DNA from: RYN-230 sp963813975
Lineage (GTDB): Bacteria > Actinomycetota > Actinomycetes > Streptosporangiales > Streptosporangiaceae
Reading direction: 5' to 3'
Assembly: GCA_963813975.1 (NCBI GenBank)
Contig: CAWFAP010000005.1
Span: forward strand, 463,432 to 527,431
DNA: 64,000 nucleotides
Position numbers and translations under genes: made by a program. Of the stretch, positions 43,834 to 52,846 are shown in pieces. Below the pieces are notes generated by a model. The model saw only the letters and a list, made by a program, of their open reading frames with translations. It had not been told where the DNA came from and searched no databases. Position 1 is the first letter of the stretch; each line of letters opens with the position of its first letter.

Positions 43834-44157
43834 CTAGTCCGACTCCAGCGAACGCCTCAACGACTCGACGGTTCGGGCCCGCTCGCTTCTCGCCAACAGG
43901 GCCGCAACCGGCTTCATCAACCGCATCATTCCGAAGAGCTCACCCTCCGCGACGTGATGAACGATCGTCTTGTCCAGGTCCGCCTCGAGGATGTACTCCG
44001 GTCGCGCCTCCATCAGGTCGGAGCCGAACCAGCGGAGAGTCTCGCGGAAACCGATCCGCGCCCGTGGCTCGTAGTCGGTCACTTCACCGCGGAACGTGCC
44101 CATCCTCGTGGCATCGAAGTAAGCCGTTCCCAGCACCACGCCCGCCAATCCCACCAA
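43834..44157 (-). pseudogene. Truncated SRPBCC (polyketide cyclase-like) fragment
   Basis: A 107-residue frame with the C-terminal two thirds of an SRPBCC protein (DATRMGTFRGEVTDYEPRARIGFRETLRW, EADLDKTIVHHVAEGELFGMMRLMKP). The N-terminal helix and strand expected from a ~150-residue family are missing, and an in-frame stop lies a few codons upstream. Likely a truncated gene, though a short functional variant is possible. Confidence 0.5.
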
Positions 44158-44816
44158 CGTTGGAACGCCTACGCGGAGATGACGCCACGATCACAAACGA
44201 ACTACAGCTGCCGTAGCAGATGGTCGCTCGGGCCCCGCGATCCGGGCCACTGTCAGGCCGTCGGTGATCCTGGGCGGTCGCGTGAAGTCCCCGCCCGGAC
44301 CGGCTGGCCTGAAGTTCGAGGAACGGCCTGACGAACGTGCGCCTCCTGGAGGTAGCCGCTCCTCCGCACGCCGGGCTTCCCGCACGAGCGGGTCCCGTCT
44401 CCCTGGCGGGGCCACCCCAGCAGCTCCCCGCGCAACTGTCTCAGCGAGCCGCATGTCCACCTGGATCACCAGCATGTGGCTACGGTCGAGGCCGCCACCG
44501 CGGCCAGTCCGGGAGCACATCCCTTGGCCTGGTACTCGGACGCGACAGTGGTACTGGGGTGGCGACTGAGCCTGATGGGGTGGGGCACCGGCTACCGCAC
44601 GGTTTTAGGCGGAGTTGACCGTATCGTAATAGGCCCTTGCCGGCGCGGAAACCCTTGCGGTGTTGGGGTTTCAGCAGAATTGGACACGCTGAGCGACTGG
44701 CGGCAACCGGACGCAAAAGTCGTAGGTTCTGCGGTTTCAGCCCCCGTCGGCTCCCGATTCCGTTAGCGTCCCGCGCTAGACCCGTTGCTGCCGATTCACC
44801 CGATCACCGGCAGCAA
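44158..44816. other. Gap upstream of the riboswitch
   Basis: No recognisable gene. Frames on both strands give low-complexity Arg/Pro/Gly sequence typical of antisense reading. The promoter for the riboswitch gene should be in its last ~80 bases. Confidence 0.4.
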
Positions 44817-44959
44817 ACCCCGCCGAGTCTCTGGTACGGACAGAGAGCCGGGGACCCACGTACTCCCCGGGGTGAATCGGCGGGCCGCGCCTGCTCAAGC
44901 TGGCCGGCCTGCTGTAGGGCTCCTCCGGCCCGAACCCGTCAGCTAACCCGGTAGGCGGA
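44817..44959 (+). ncRNA. c-di-AMP (ydaO/yuaA-type) riboswitch
   Basis: The conserved blocks are all present in order: CCGCCGAGTC, then CTGGTACGG with a hairpin, GCCGGGGACCCA, GGGGTGAATCGG, a variable hairpin, CCCGAACCCGTCAGCTAACC and GTAGGCGG closing the outer stem (CGCCG with GGCGG). This is the RF00379 pattern used by actinobacteria to switch off wall-remodelling genes when c-di-AMP is high. It ends 18 nt before the GTG of the GH26-like gene, whose RBS (AAGGAGAGGAG) lies directly after. Confidence 0.9.
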
Positions 44960-44977
44960 CAAGGAGAGGAGTTCAAC

Positions 44978-46393
44978 GTGGCGCGCTCGCCGCACCGCCG
45001 GCTCATCGTGGGTCAATCCGCGCAGGCGATGGCCAGAGGCAGATCACGGAGAAGAATCAAAGTGGCGGTCGGCATCTGGATCGTCGCCGTGGTGGCGGCC
45101 GTCGCGGTCGGCGCATCCGTATTCCACTTCTCCCGCGCCGGGCACAGCGGCCGGCTGGCCGCAAATAATGCGCAAGCCCCCCTGCTTGGCGCTTCGGCGC
45201 GCGCGGCGACCCTCGCGCAGGAGACGTCTGATTTCGGGCACTTGGGAATAGTCCGTGTCTATTACCCGGGTCTGCCGAGTTCCAACGCCTGGACTACCGG
45301 GATGCCCGCCGCGAACAAGTCGGCCGTCATCGTGAGCTTCAAGGCGCAGCCCAGCGCGATCCTGTCCGGGCAGGACGACGCGGCGCTCTCGCACTTCTTC
45401 GGCACCGCCCCCACCGGGCACCCGATTTACTACTCCTACTACCACGAGCCCGAGGGCAACATCACGGACGGCGAGTTCACTCTGCCCGACTACAAGGCCG
45501 CCTGGGCCCATGTCGCCGCGCTCGCCCGCGCCGCACACAACCCCGATCTCCATTCGACGCTGATCCTGGGCGGATACGACTTCAGTCCGTCCTCCCACCG
45601 CAGCTGGCAGGACTATCTGCCCGGCGGAGGCATCATCAGCGTGCTGGGCTGGGACGCCTATCCGCCCGGCAGCGCCAAGAACCAGAACCCGAAGGCAACG
45701 CCGCCGGAAACGTTCATGGCCAAGGAGATCGCCGCCGCCAAGAGCGTCGGCCTGCCGTACGGCTTCGCCGAGTTCGGCCTCTCGACCGCGACTGGCCGCC
45801 CGGCCTGGCTTACCCAGGTTGGCAACTACCTGTTGCACAGCGGCGCCCTGTTCGGCAGCCTTTTCAACGGCAACGCGCAATATCCCACGCTCAAGCTGAC
45901 CGACGCTGCTTCGGTCGCTGTGTGGAAGAACTTCGTAGCCAAGTCCGGCTCGGATGTCGGCGCCCCAGCGCCCACTACGCCCGCGCCCACTACGTCCGCA
46001 TCGACTACGCCCGCGCCCACTACGCCCGCGCCCACCACGTCCGCGCCGGGCCCGGGAGGAACTGCGCCGCCGCCCTCGGCAGCCAGCCCGGCCGCCAGCG
46101 GGCTTGCGCTGAGCCCGTCCGCGATCCAGGCTCGTGCTGGCAGTCACACCATTATCACTGTCAGCCTGAGCCAGGCTTCGGACGTGACCGTCCTCATCCT
46201 CGATCAGAAGGGCACGGTCGTGCGCACGCTGTCCAGGCCCGCTCGGCCGGCCGGCGCCCTCGCCGTCCGGTACTACGGCTTCGACGGTGCCGGACATCGG
46301 GTGCCGGCCGGGCATTACCAGGTCCTGGTCGTGGCCAGCAACGCTAACGGCCGCGGGAGCGCGGAATCACCACTCCAGATCGGCGCCCCGTGA
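44978..46393 (+). CDS. Secreted GH26-like glycosidase with Thr/Pro linker and FlgD-like domain
   Basis: A 471-residue exported protein. A membrane or signal segment lies near residues 28-50 (VAVGIWIVAVVAAVAVGASVF). The GH26-like TIM barrel spans ~90-310 with the acid/base glutamate in YYSYYHEPEGN and the nucleophile in YGFAEFGLS. A Thr/Pro repeat linker (PAPTT, at 45960-46045) is followed by a FlgD-type Ig-like domain (VRYYGFDGAGHRVPAGHYQVLVVAS). It would cleave a beta-mannan-like or cell-surface glycan. The GTG start and riboswitch leader show it is c-di-AMP controlled. Confidence 0.85.
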   Translation: MARSPHRRLIVGQSAQAMARGRSRRRIKVAVGIWIVAVVAAVAVGASVFHFSRAGHSGRLAANNAQAPLLGASARAATLAQETSDFGHLGIVRVYYPGLPSSNAWTTGMPAANKSAVIVSFKAQPSAILSGQDDAALSHFFGTAPTGHPIYYSYYHEPEGNITDGEFTLPDYKAAWAHVAALARAAHNPDLHSTLILGGYDFSPSSHRSWQDYLPGGGIISVLGWDAYPPGSAKNQNPKATPPETFMAKEIAAAKSVGLPYGFAEFGLSTATGRPAWLTQVGNYLLHSGALFGSLFNGNAQYPTLKLTDAASVAVWKNFVAKSGSDVGAPAPTTPAPTTSASTTPAPTTPAPTTSAPGPGGTAPPPSAASPAASGLALSPSAIQARAGSHTIITVSLSQASDVTVLILDQKGTVVRTLSRPARPAGALAVRYYGFDGAGHRVPAGHYQVLVVASNANGRGSAESPLQIGAP

Positions 46394-46563
46394 CCGGTCG
46401 CGATGTCGAGACGGGCGGGCCAGGACCATAATGGCTCTGGCCTGGTGGTATCGGCTCAGCTCGCAGCCTTCGCCCCAGGGGCGCACTGACCCAGGCGGCT
46501 GGCTGTCACACCGCGGCCGGATGCCGCTGGTGGTCTGCGGCCAGGATGTGCTGTGCTAGTGAC

Positions 46564-47511
46564 ATGATCAGTGAACGCGCCGGGGAGTTTAACGCGCTGC
46601 CGCTGGAGTGGGCGTCCGATCAGGACCTGCTGGCCGGCCTGACGGTGGACGATGATGACGAGCATGATGATCCCGTCTTGCGCTGGCCGGACGGCCGGGC
46701 GGTCGATACCTGGCGGGAGGACTACCCGTACCCCGAGCGGATGCCGCGGCAGCAGTACGAGTACGACAAGCGCCTGCTTCAGGTCGAGCTGGTCAAGCTG
46801 CAGAACTGGGTGAAGGCCACCGGGCAGCGCGTGGCGATCCTGTTCGAGGGCCGTGACGCGGCCGGCAAGGGCGGCACCATCAAGCGGTTCACTGAGCACC
46901 TGAATCCCCGAGGCGCGCAGGTCGTAGCGCTGACGAAGCCGAGCGAGCGGGAACGGACCCAGTGGTACCTGCAGCGCTACGTGCCGCACCTGCCCGCCGC
47001 AGGCGAGATCGTCATGTTCGACCGATCCTGGTACAACCGTGCGGGCGTGGAGCGGGTCATGGGCTTTTGCACGCAGCAGGAATACGAGGAGTTCATGCGC
47101 CAGGCGCCGGAGTTCGAGCGCATGCTGATCCGTTCCGGGCTGGATCTGACGAAGTTCTGGTTCTCGGTGACGCCCGCCGAGCAGCGCACGCGCTTCATCA
47201 TCCGCCGGGTCAACCCGGTCCGCCAGTGGAAACTGAGCCCGATGGACATCGAGTCCCTGGACAAGTGGGACGCGTACACCGAAGCGAAGGAAGCGATGTT
47301 CTTCTACACCCACACGGACCAGGCTCCGTGGACGGTGGTCAAGAGCAACGATAAGAAGCGCGCCAGGCTCGAGGCGATCAAGCATGTGCTGGCGAAGTTC
47401 GACTACGAGGGCAAGGACGACGCGGTTATCGGCAAGCCGGACGGCGCCATCATCGGGCCCCCGTCGGTGCTCTCTGAACACAACCCGGACCGCGTGTACC
47501 CGGAGCTCTAA
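46564..47511 (+). CDS. ppk2: Polyphosphate kinase 2
   Basis: A 315-residue PPK2. Walker A is FEGRDAAGKGG near residue 105, Walker B/lid FDRSWYNRAGVERVMGF near 155-170, and the arginine-rich lid TRFIIRRVNPVRQWKLSPMDIESLDKWDAYTEAKE follows. The enzyme transfers phosphate between polyphosphate and nucleotides, usually making GTP or ATP from polyphosphate. The N-terminal ~60 residues are acidic and extra. ATG at 46564 has only a weak upstream ribosome site. It ends 62 bp inside the convergent gene at 47450. Confidence 0.92.
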   Translation: MISERAGEFNALPLEWASDQDLLAGLTVDDDDEHDDPVLRWPDGRAVDTWREDYPYPERMPRQQYEYDKRLLQVELVKLQNWVKATGQRVAILFEGRDAAGKGGTIKRFTEHLNPRGAQVVALTKPSERERTQWYLQRYVPHLPAAGEIVMFDRSWYNRAGVERVMGFCTQQEYEEFMRQAPEFERMLIRSGLDLTKFWFSVTPAEQRTRFIIRRVNPVRQWKLSPMDIESLDKWDAYTEAKEAMFFYTHTDQAPWTVVKSNDKKRARLEAIKHVLAKFDYEGKDDAVIGKPDGAIIGPPSVLSEHNPDRVYPEL

Positions 47512-48307
47512 GCCGGCCGCCGCACCGGATGGCCCGGCGGGGTTCCGCCCGCCGTAACCGAGGTGGCGAAGGACAGCTGCCAGTGAGGGGCCCGACGTTA
47601 TTACCGGCGCCCGGCCGCTGGCCAAGCCACTGCAGATAGGACCTGGAGTGGTCCGGCCGGGGGTTCACGCCGTCGGGCAGGGCCTGTGCGAACACCTGAG
47701 CGGCGGTGGCCTGGAGTTGGCTGCGGAGCAGGCCGACGGGGCCAGTTGCCTCGAAGGCCAGGGACCACCAGTCCTGGCCGCTGGTGCGGAGCTCAGTGAG
47801 TTCCACGTCGCACCCGGGCTCGTGGCCCCGCTGCTGGGCACGCGCCACAACCCGCCCGTCGGCGAGTGAGAACCGGCTGATGCGCCGCCGCTTCCGTACC
47901 GGCCTCCAACTGGCCGCCTGATCACTGTCCCGGCTTGGCGGGCGCAGCGGAAGGGGCCACTTCTGCCAGGCTTCCATGTGCCCGCGGGCGCAGCCCGCCA
48001 CCTCAAGGATTCCCGGGCTGCCGCGATACACCTTCACCTCAGCTGGGCCGCCGCCGCGGAACTTCACCGACACCCCGGGCAACGGCGGCTCCACCAAGTA
48101 GATGTCCTCGCGTGACTCTGTCCGGGACGGGAACCGGCCGAACCATCCGGCCACCGCAGCCGTCAGCCGGCCGGGGAAGAACCAGCGCACCTCCAGGCTG
48201 CGGACTCGTTCGCCCGCCGCGACCTCGCCCGGCGGCGCCCAGTTGTACCCGGCCTCCGCGGTGGTGAGGCCGGCGAGCGTGTCATGGACGGGGGCTGCAG
48301 AAGTCAT
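47450..48307 (-). CDS. Protein of unknown function, possibly altered C-terminus
   Basis: A 285-residue protein. The N-terminal ~225 residues look well folded (RSLEVRWFFPGRLTAAVAGWF, TESREDIYLVEPPLPGVSVKFR, ADGRVVARAQQRGHEPGCDVELTEL). The last ~60 residues (CPSPPRLRRAEPRRAIRCGG) are Arg/Pro/Gly noise and overlap the PPK2 3' end, so a frameshift near 47620 is likely to have replaced the real stop. Start: GGAGG 5-6 nt upstream of the ATG. I recognise no family. Confidence 0.6.
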   Translation of the reverse strand: MTSAAPVHDTLAGLTTAEAGYNWAPPGEVAAGERVRSLEVRWFFPGRLTAAVAGWFGRFPSRTESREDIYLVEPPLPGVSVKFRGGGPAEVKVYRGSPGILEVAGCARGHMEAWQKWPLPLRPPSRDSDQAASWRPVRKRRRISRFSLADGRVVARAQQRGHEPGCDVELTELRTSGQDWWSLAFEATGPVGLLRSQLQATAAQVFAQALPDGVNPRPDHSRSYLQWLGQRPGAGNNVGPLTGSCPSPPRLRRAEPRRAIRCGGRLRAPGTRGPGCVQRAPTGAR

Positions 48308-49043
48308 GGAGCCTCCTCCCTCCGGGGTTGCCTGCGGAACGCGGTGACGCTGGCCTGGCTGGGCCGGCCTGAGGTTCTGCCTGGATGGGGCAAGTCCACG
48401 GATATCGCCGGGGCCCGGGAGGATCTGCAGGCGGGCAGGCGGCTCGAGCAGCCAAGATATGGGTGGTCGCCACCCCCACAGCAGACAATGCGATCGGGCC
48501 TGCTCGCTGGCCGCCCACGATCATGGCCGACTGGCTGCTCAGAAACGCCGCGCAGCCCTGACCAGGGTGAGCACACCGGGAAAATGCGCGGGTACCCCCA
48601 GCGGGGAGCCGCGGCCATGGGTCACGGAGAAGGAAAGCTTCCTGCGCTGCGGCGGCGGCAAGCAGACGGCTTCTGGGGTGCGAAAGCTTTCTGGAGTGCG
48701 AACCGTTTCTTCGGTACATCAGGGTCTCCGGGGCCGGCAAGTTCCCGGTACCGCCGGGGTCTGGAGCAGCACCACAACATCGTTGACCGACTACCCACTT
48801 CGGCCCGGTCTATTACCGCGGCCACGGGACGACCTGGCGAACGCCTCAGCATCCAATCAGTGACACGGTGACTGGCTTGACGTTCCGTTGGGTCTTCCGC
48901 GCCAGCAGCCCCCGGGACCACCTTCTCGCCCAGATCGGCGCGGGCCGGCAGAATTGAGTTTGGCAATCCGCTCGCGCCGCCCGAGGGCAGCCTGGGGCAC
49001 GCGCCACCGTGTTCAGGCAATGCCTTTCCGCCGTGGCCCGTAG
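48308..49043. other. Gap without recognisable gene
   Basis: 736 bp between the divergent start at 48307 and the SDR stop at 49044. Frames on both strands are scrambled; no motif or hairpin stands out. Confidence 0.4.
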
Positions 49044-49745
49044 TCAGGGCGGGGCCGGCGTATGTCCCGTATCGCCGACTTGGAGCACGTGGCCAGTAAA
49101 GCGGCGGCCACGGTCGGTGAGCAGGTACGCGACGATGTGGGCGACCCGGTTGGGTGCGCACGGCATACCGACCTCGAGCGAGACCGCGTTGACGGTGATG
49201 TCGCGCTCACGGAGCTCGAGTGCGAGCGCTCGGGTGAGCACGTCTGTGGCGGCTTTGGTCGCTGCGTAGAGACCGTAGACCGGCAGCGATGTACGATCCG
49301 CTGAGCTGGTCAGGTTGACGATGGTGCCGCCGTTACGAAGGTGACGGGCTGCCTCTCGGTTGACGATGAAAGTAGCCCGCGTGTTGATCCGGACCAGTGC
49401 GTCCAACACGTCGAGATCGAACTCGGCCACGGGAGTCGCGGTGACCGGGCTGCCGAGAGCGTGGACCACGACGTCGATGCCCCCAAACACTGCGATCGTC
49501 TCGGCAAACAGCCTCTCGACGTCCAGATCGTCGGCGGCGTCGGCGCGGATGGCCACGGCGTCGCTGTTGCCGGCGAGGATCGCTTCGACGGTGGACTCCG
49601 CCGCACGCCGGTCGTGGAGGTAGTTGACGACGACCGCGTAGCCCCGGGCCGCCAGCAGGCGGATCGTCGCCCGGCCAACCCCGCGGGACCCTCCGGTAAC
49701 GATGGCCACGCGACCCGCAGGCGGCCCGTCAAGCGGGATGTTCAT
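49044..49745 (-). CDS. Short-chain dehydrogenase/reductase
   Basis: A 233-residue SDR. TGGSRGVG nucleotide loop near residue 18, the NAD(P)-loop VHALG near 90, the catalytic serine in VNLTSSAD and Y-x-x-x-K in VYGLYAATK, followed by FTGHVLQVGDTG. The loop after the catalytic Lys is shorter than usual. ATG at 49745 fits the fold; the longer frame to 49832 adds nothing conserved. It diverges from a LuxR regulator across 77 bp. The substrate is unknown. Confidence 0.88.
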   Translation of the reverse strand: MNIPLDGPPAGRVAIVTGGSRGVGRATIRLLAARGYAVVVNYLHDRRAAESTVEAILAGNSDAVAIRADAADDLDVERLFAETIAVFGGIDVVVHALGSPVTATPVAEFDLDVLDALVRINTRATFIVNREAARHLRNGGTIVNLTSSADRTSLPVYGLYAATKAATDVLTRALALELRERDITVNAVSLEVGMPCAPNRVAHIVAYLLTDRGRRFTGHVLQVGDTGHTPAPP

Positions 49746-49822
49746 GGCACGAGTCTGGACGGCAGCACACCCCTTCGGACCAGGGTATTCCCGTGCCCTA
49801 TCACCGGCCGTATCGTAACGGC

Positions 49823-52804
49823 ATGGCCGCATACCGGACGCCGGCCTTCAGAGGGCGTGCTCGCGAACGGCAAGTCCTCGACGGCCTGCTGGACCGTGTT
49901 CGTGGCGGTGACAGTGCGGTGCTGGTCCTCCGGGGCGAGGCGGGGATCGGCAAGACTGCGCTGATGCGCTACTGCGCGCGCCAGGCCTCAGGGTGCCGCC
50001 TGGTTCAGATTGCCGGCGTGGAGTCCGAGATGGAGCTGCCGTTCGCGGCGTTGCATCAGCTCTGCGGGCCGATGCTGGGCGGCCTGGCCGCGCTGCCGGA
50101 GCCGCAGGAGCGCGCGTTGCGTGTGGCGTTTGGGTTGGCGGCTGGGTCTGCTGCGGACCGGTTTGTGGTGGGTCTGGCGGTGCTGAGCCTGCTGGCCGAG
50201 AATGCCGCCGCGCGGCCGCTGGTCTGCCTGGTCGATGACGCTCAGTGGCTGGATGAAGCCTCGTCCCAGGTGCTCGGGTTCGTCGGACGGCGGCTGCTGG
50301 CTGAGTCTGTGTTGCTCCTGTTCGCGGTCCGGGAGGCGGCCGATGGGCGGATGTTTCCTGGTCTGCCGGCGCTGACAGCCGAAGGGCTCACCGACGAGGA
50401 CGCGCGGGCGTTGCTGGCAGCCGCGGTCCCAGGTCATCTGGATGAACGGGTTTGCGACCGGATCGTGGCCGAGACACGGGGGAACCCGCTGGGCCTGCTG
50501 GAGCTGGCGAGGGGGTTGAGCGAAGCCGAGCTGGCCGGCGGTTTTGCCAGCCCGCCCACGGCGAGTCTGCCTAGTCGTCTCCAGGCCCACTACGTGCAGC
50601 GGGTGCGGGCGCTGCCGGAGCCGACCCAGCGGCTGATGCTGCTGGCTGCGGCCGACCCCACCGGGGACGCCACGCTGCTGTGGCGCGCCGCGCCGACGTT
50701 GAGCCTGGGACGTGATGCGGCGGCCGCGGCCGATGCGGAACAGCTGCTGCAGATCAGCTCCCACGTGCGGTTCCGGCACCCGTTGGTGCGGTCGGCGGCC
50801 TACACGGCCGGGTCCCCGGAAGATCGCCGCGTCGCCCATCTGACGCTGGCCGCGGCAACGGACGCCCAGGCCGATCCGGAGCGGCGGGTGTGGCACTTGG
50901 CTGCCGCGGCCACCGGGCCGGACGAAGAGGTAGCCGCCGCGCTTGAGGAGGCAGCGGTCAAGACCCAGGCCCGCGCCGGGCTGGCGGCCGCGGCGGCCTT
51001 CCTCCAGCGGTCGCTCGCCTTGACCGCCGAGCCGACGCGGCGTGCCGACCGAGCGCTGGCCGCCGCCCTCGCGAACCTGCACGCAGGCACGTTCGACGCT
51101 GCGCTCGGCCTGCTGGCCCAAGCCAAGGCCGACGCGATCGACGATCTGCAGCGTGCCCGCGTGGAGCAGCTCCGAGGGCAGATCGAGTGGGCATCCGTTG
51201 CCGGGCGCGAGGCACCGGTTCTGCTGCTGCAGGCCGCCAAGCGGCTCGAGGCACTCCATGTCGGGCTCGCGCGGGAGACCTACCTCTACGCCTGGGTGGC
51301 ATCCAGCGTCGCTGGTCCTCTGGCCGGTCCCGGCGGCCTTCTTCTGGAAGTTTCCCGAGCGGCACGCGCGGCCCCACCGCCAGCGCAGGCTCCGCGACCC
51401 TGTGACCTCCTCCTCGATGGTCTGACCACGATGGTCGCCCAGGGGCATGCGCCAGCGGAGCCGGCGTTGCGGCGAGCGGTGAACGCATACCTCGATGATC
51501 AGGTATCCGGGGAAGAGTGGCTGCAGTGGGGGATTCTCGCCCAGATGGCGACCATGGCCGTGTGGGACTTCGATAGCTGGGTGGTGCTGAGCACCCGGCA
51601 TGTCGAGCTCGCCCGCGCATCGGGCGCCCTGGCCCCGCTGTCCATCGCGTTGAACGGACGTGGACAGGTGGCCACGCTATGCGGTGACTTCGAGACAGCG
51701 ACGTCGCTGGCCGCGGAGAAGGACGTCGTCAATGAGGTGACCGGAATCCGCCTGGCTTCGACCTGTGATCTGCTGCTCGCCGGGTACCGCGGCCGGCCTG
51801 CGGAAGCGATGCCGCTGTTCTCGGCGACCATCGAGGACTCGATCGCTCGCGGGGAGGGATCCGCTGTCCAGCTCGCCAGCTGGGGCGCAGCGGTCCTCCA
51901 CAATGGTCTCGGGCACTATGCGGAGGCATTGGCTGCGGCGGAACCAGTAACCGGGGAAACCTACCAGCCCTTGGGCACACAGCTGGTTCTGCCCGAACTG
52001 ATCGAGGCCGCCGTGAGAACCGGACGGCCGGACATTGCCCGGGAAGCGCTGGGGCGGCTGTCGGCAATGACGGCCATCGAGGGTTCCGACTGGGCGAAGG
52101 GCCTTGAGGCACGCTCGCGAGCGTTGCTCAGCGAAGGCCAAGATGCCGAGCACCGCTATGCCGAGGCGGTCGAGCGGCTCGGCCGTACCCGGCTGCGGCC
52201 CGAGCTCGCCCGTGCCCACCTGCTCTACGGCGAGTGGCTTCGTCGCGAGCTCCGGCGGGGCGACGCACGCCGCCAGCTACGCGCCGCCTACGACCTGTTC
52301 GCCGTGATTGGCGCTGAGGCCTTCGCCGAGCGTGCACGCAGGGAACTGCTCGCCACCGGCGAGACGGTCCGCAAGCGGCAGGTCGACACCTGCACCGAGC
52401 TCACCCCGCAGGAGGAGCACATCGCCCGGCTGGCCCGGGACGGACGCACCAACCCTGAGATCGCCGCGGAACTGTTCATCAGCGCTCGCACCGTGGAATG
52501 GCACCTTCGCAAGGTCTTCACCAAACTGGGCATCACCTCCCGCGTGGGCCTCCACGACGCCTTGCCCACGCGAGGTAAACCCGCGCCATCTGGCTCTCGC
52601 CCAGCGTTATCAGTACGAGCGAGCAGGACCCAGCCCCCAAGTGCAGATCGAGTACCGCCCGATGGGGTACGACCCGGCATCGACGCCGGCCTGCCGCGGG
52701 GTGGCAGCTGCGTCGTTCGCGGCGTGCACGACCTCACTGAGCCCACGGGACTGGGCAGACCAGGGATCCGACCAGGGTGTTCCCTGGTATGGCGCACCGG
52801 CTGA
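49823..52804 (+). CDS. Large ATP-binding LuxR-type (LAL) regulator
   Basis: A 993-residue LAL regulator. N-terminal AAA-like domain: Walker A GEAGIGKTAL near residue 50, Walker B LVCLVDDAQWLD near 145. A TPR-like helical region follows to ~860, then a LuxR HTH near 875-930 (LTPQEEHIARLARDGRTNPEIAAELFISARTVEWHLRKVFTKLGITSR). About 65 residues beyond the HTH (TRGKPAPSGSRPALSV to SLVWRTG) are Arg/Pro-rich noise and may be a readthrough of a lost stop. The ATG at 49823 has TATCGT close upstream, suggesting a leaderless message. It diverges from the SDR and likely controls it and the downstream hydrolase. Confidence 0.92.
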   Translation: MAAYRTPAFRGRARERQVLDGLLDRVRGGDSAVLVLRGEAGIGKTALMRYCARQASGCRLVQIAGVESEMELPFAALHQLCGPMLGGLAALPEPQERALRVAFGLAAGSAADRFVVGLAVLSLLAENAAARPLVCLVDDAQWLDEASSQVLGFVGRRLLAESVLLLFAVREAADGRMFPGLPALTAEGLTDEDARALLAAAVPGHLDERVCDRIVAETRGNPLGLLELARGLSEAELAGGFASPPTASLPSRLQAHYVQRVRALPEPTQRLMLLAAADPTGDATLLWRAAPTLSLGRDAAAAADAEQLLQISSHVRFRHPLVRSAAYTAGSPEDRRVAHLTLAAATDAQADPERRVWHLAAAATGPDEEVAAALEEAAVKTQARAGLAAAAAFLQRSLALTAEPTRRADRALAAALANLHAGTFDAALGLLAQAKADAIDDLQRARVEQLRGQIEWASVAGREAPVLLLQAAKRLEALHVGLARETYLYAWVASSVAGPLAGPGGLLLEVSRAARAAPPPAQAPRPCDLLLDGLTTMVAQGHAPAEPALRRAVNAYLDDQVSGEEWLQWGILAQMATMAVWDFDSWVVLSTRHVELARASGALAPLSIALNGRGQVATLCGDFETATSLAAEKDVVNEVTGIRLASTCDLLLAGYRGRPAEAMPLFSATIEDSIARGEGSAVQLASWGAAVLHNGLGHYAEALAAAEPVTGETYQPLGTQLVLPELIEAAVRTGRPDIAREALGRLSAMTAIEGSDWAKGLEARSRALLSEGQDAEHRYAEAVERLGRTRLRPELARAHLLYGEWLRRELRRGDARRQLRAAYDLFAVIGAEAFAERARRELLATGETVRKRQVDTCTELTPQEEHIARLARDGRTNPEIAAELFISARTVEWHLRKVFTKLGITSRVGLHDALPTRGKPAPSGSRPALSVRASRTQPPSADRVPPDGVRPGIDAGLPRGGSCVVRGVHDLTEPTGLGRPGIRPGCSLVWRTG

Positions 52805-52846
52805 AATCTTAGCGTCATCCCTGACACAACCCGCAGGGAGGCGGCA

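Noticed and set aside
45960..46050. Tandem repeat in the GH26-like gene as CRISPR
   Set aside because: It encodes a PAPTT linker in frame; unit length and spacers do not fit a CRISPR. No CRISPR array was seen in the window.
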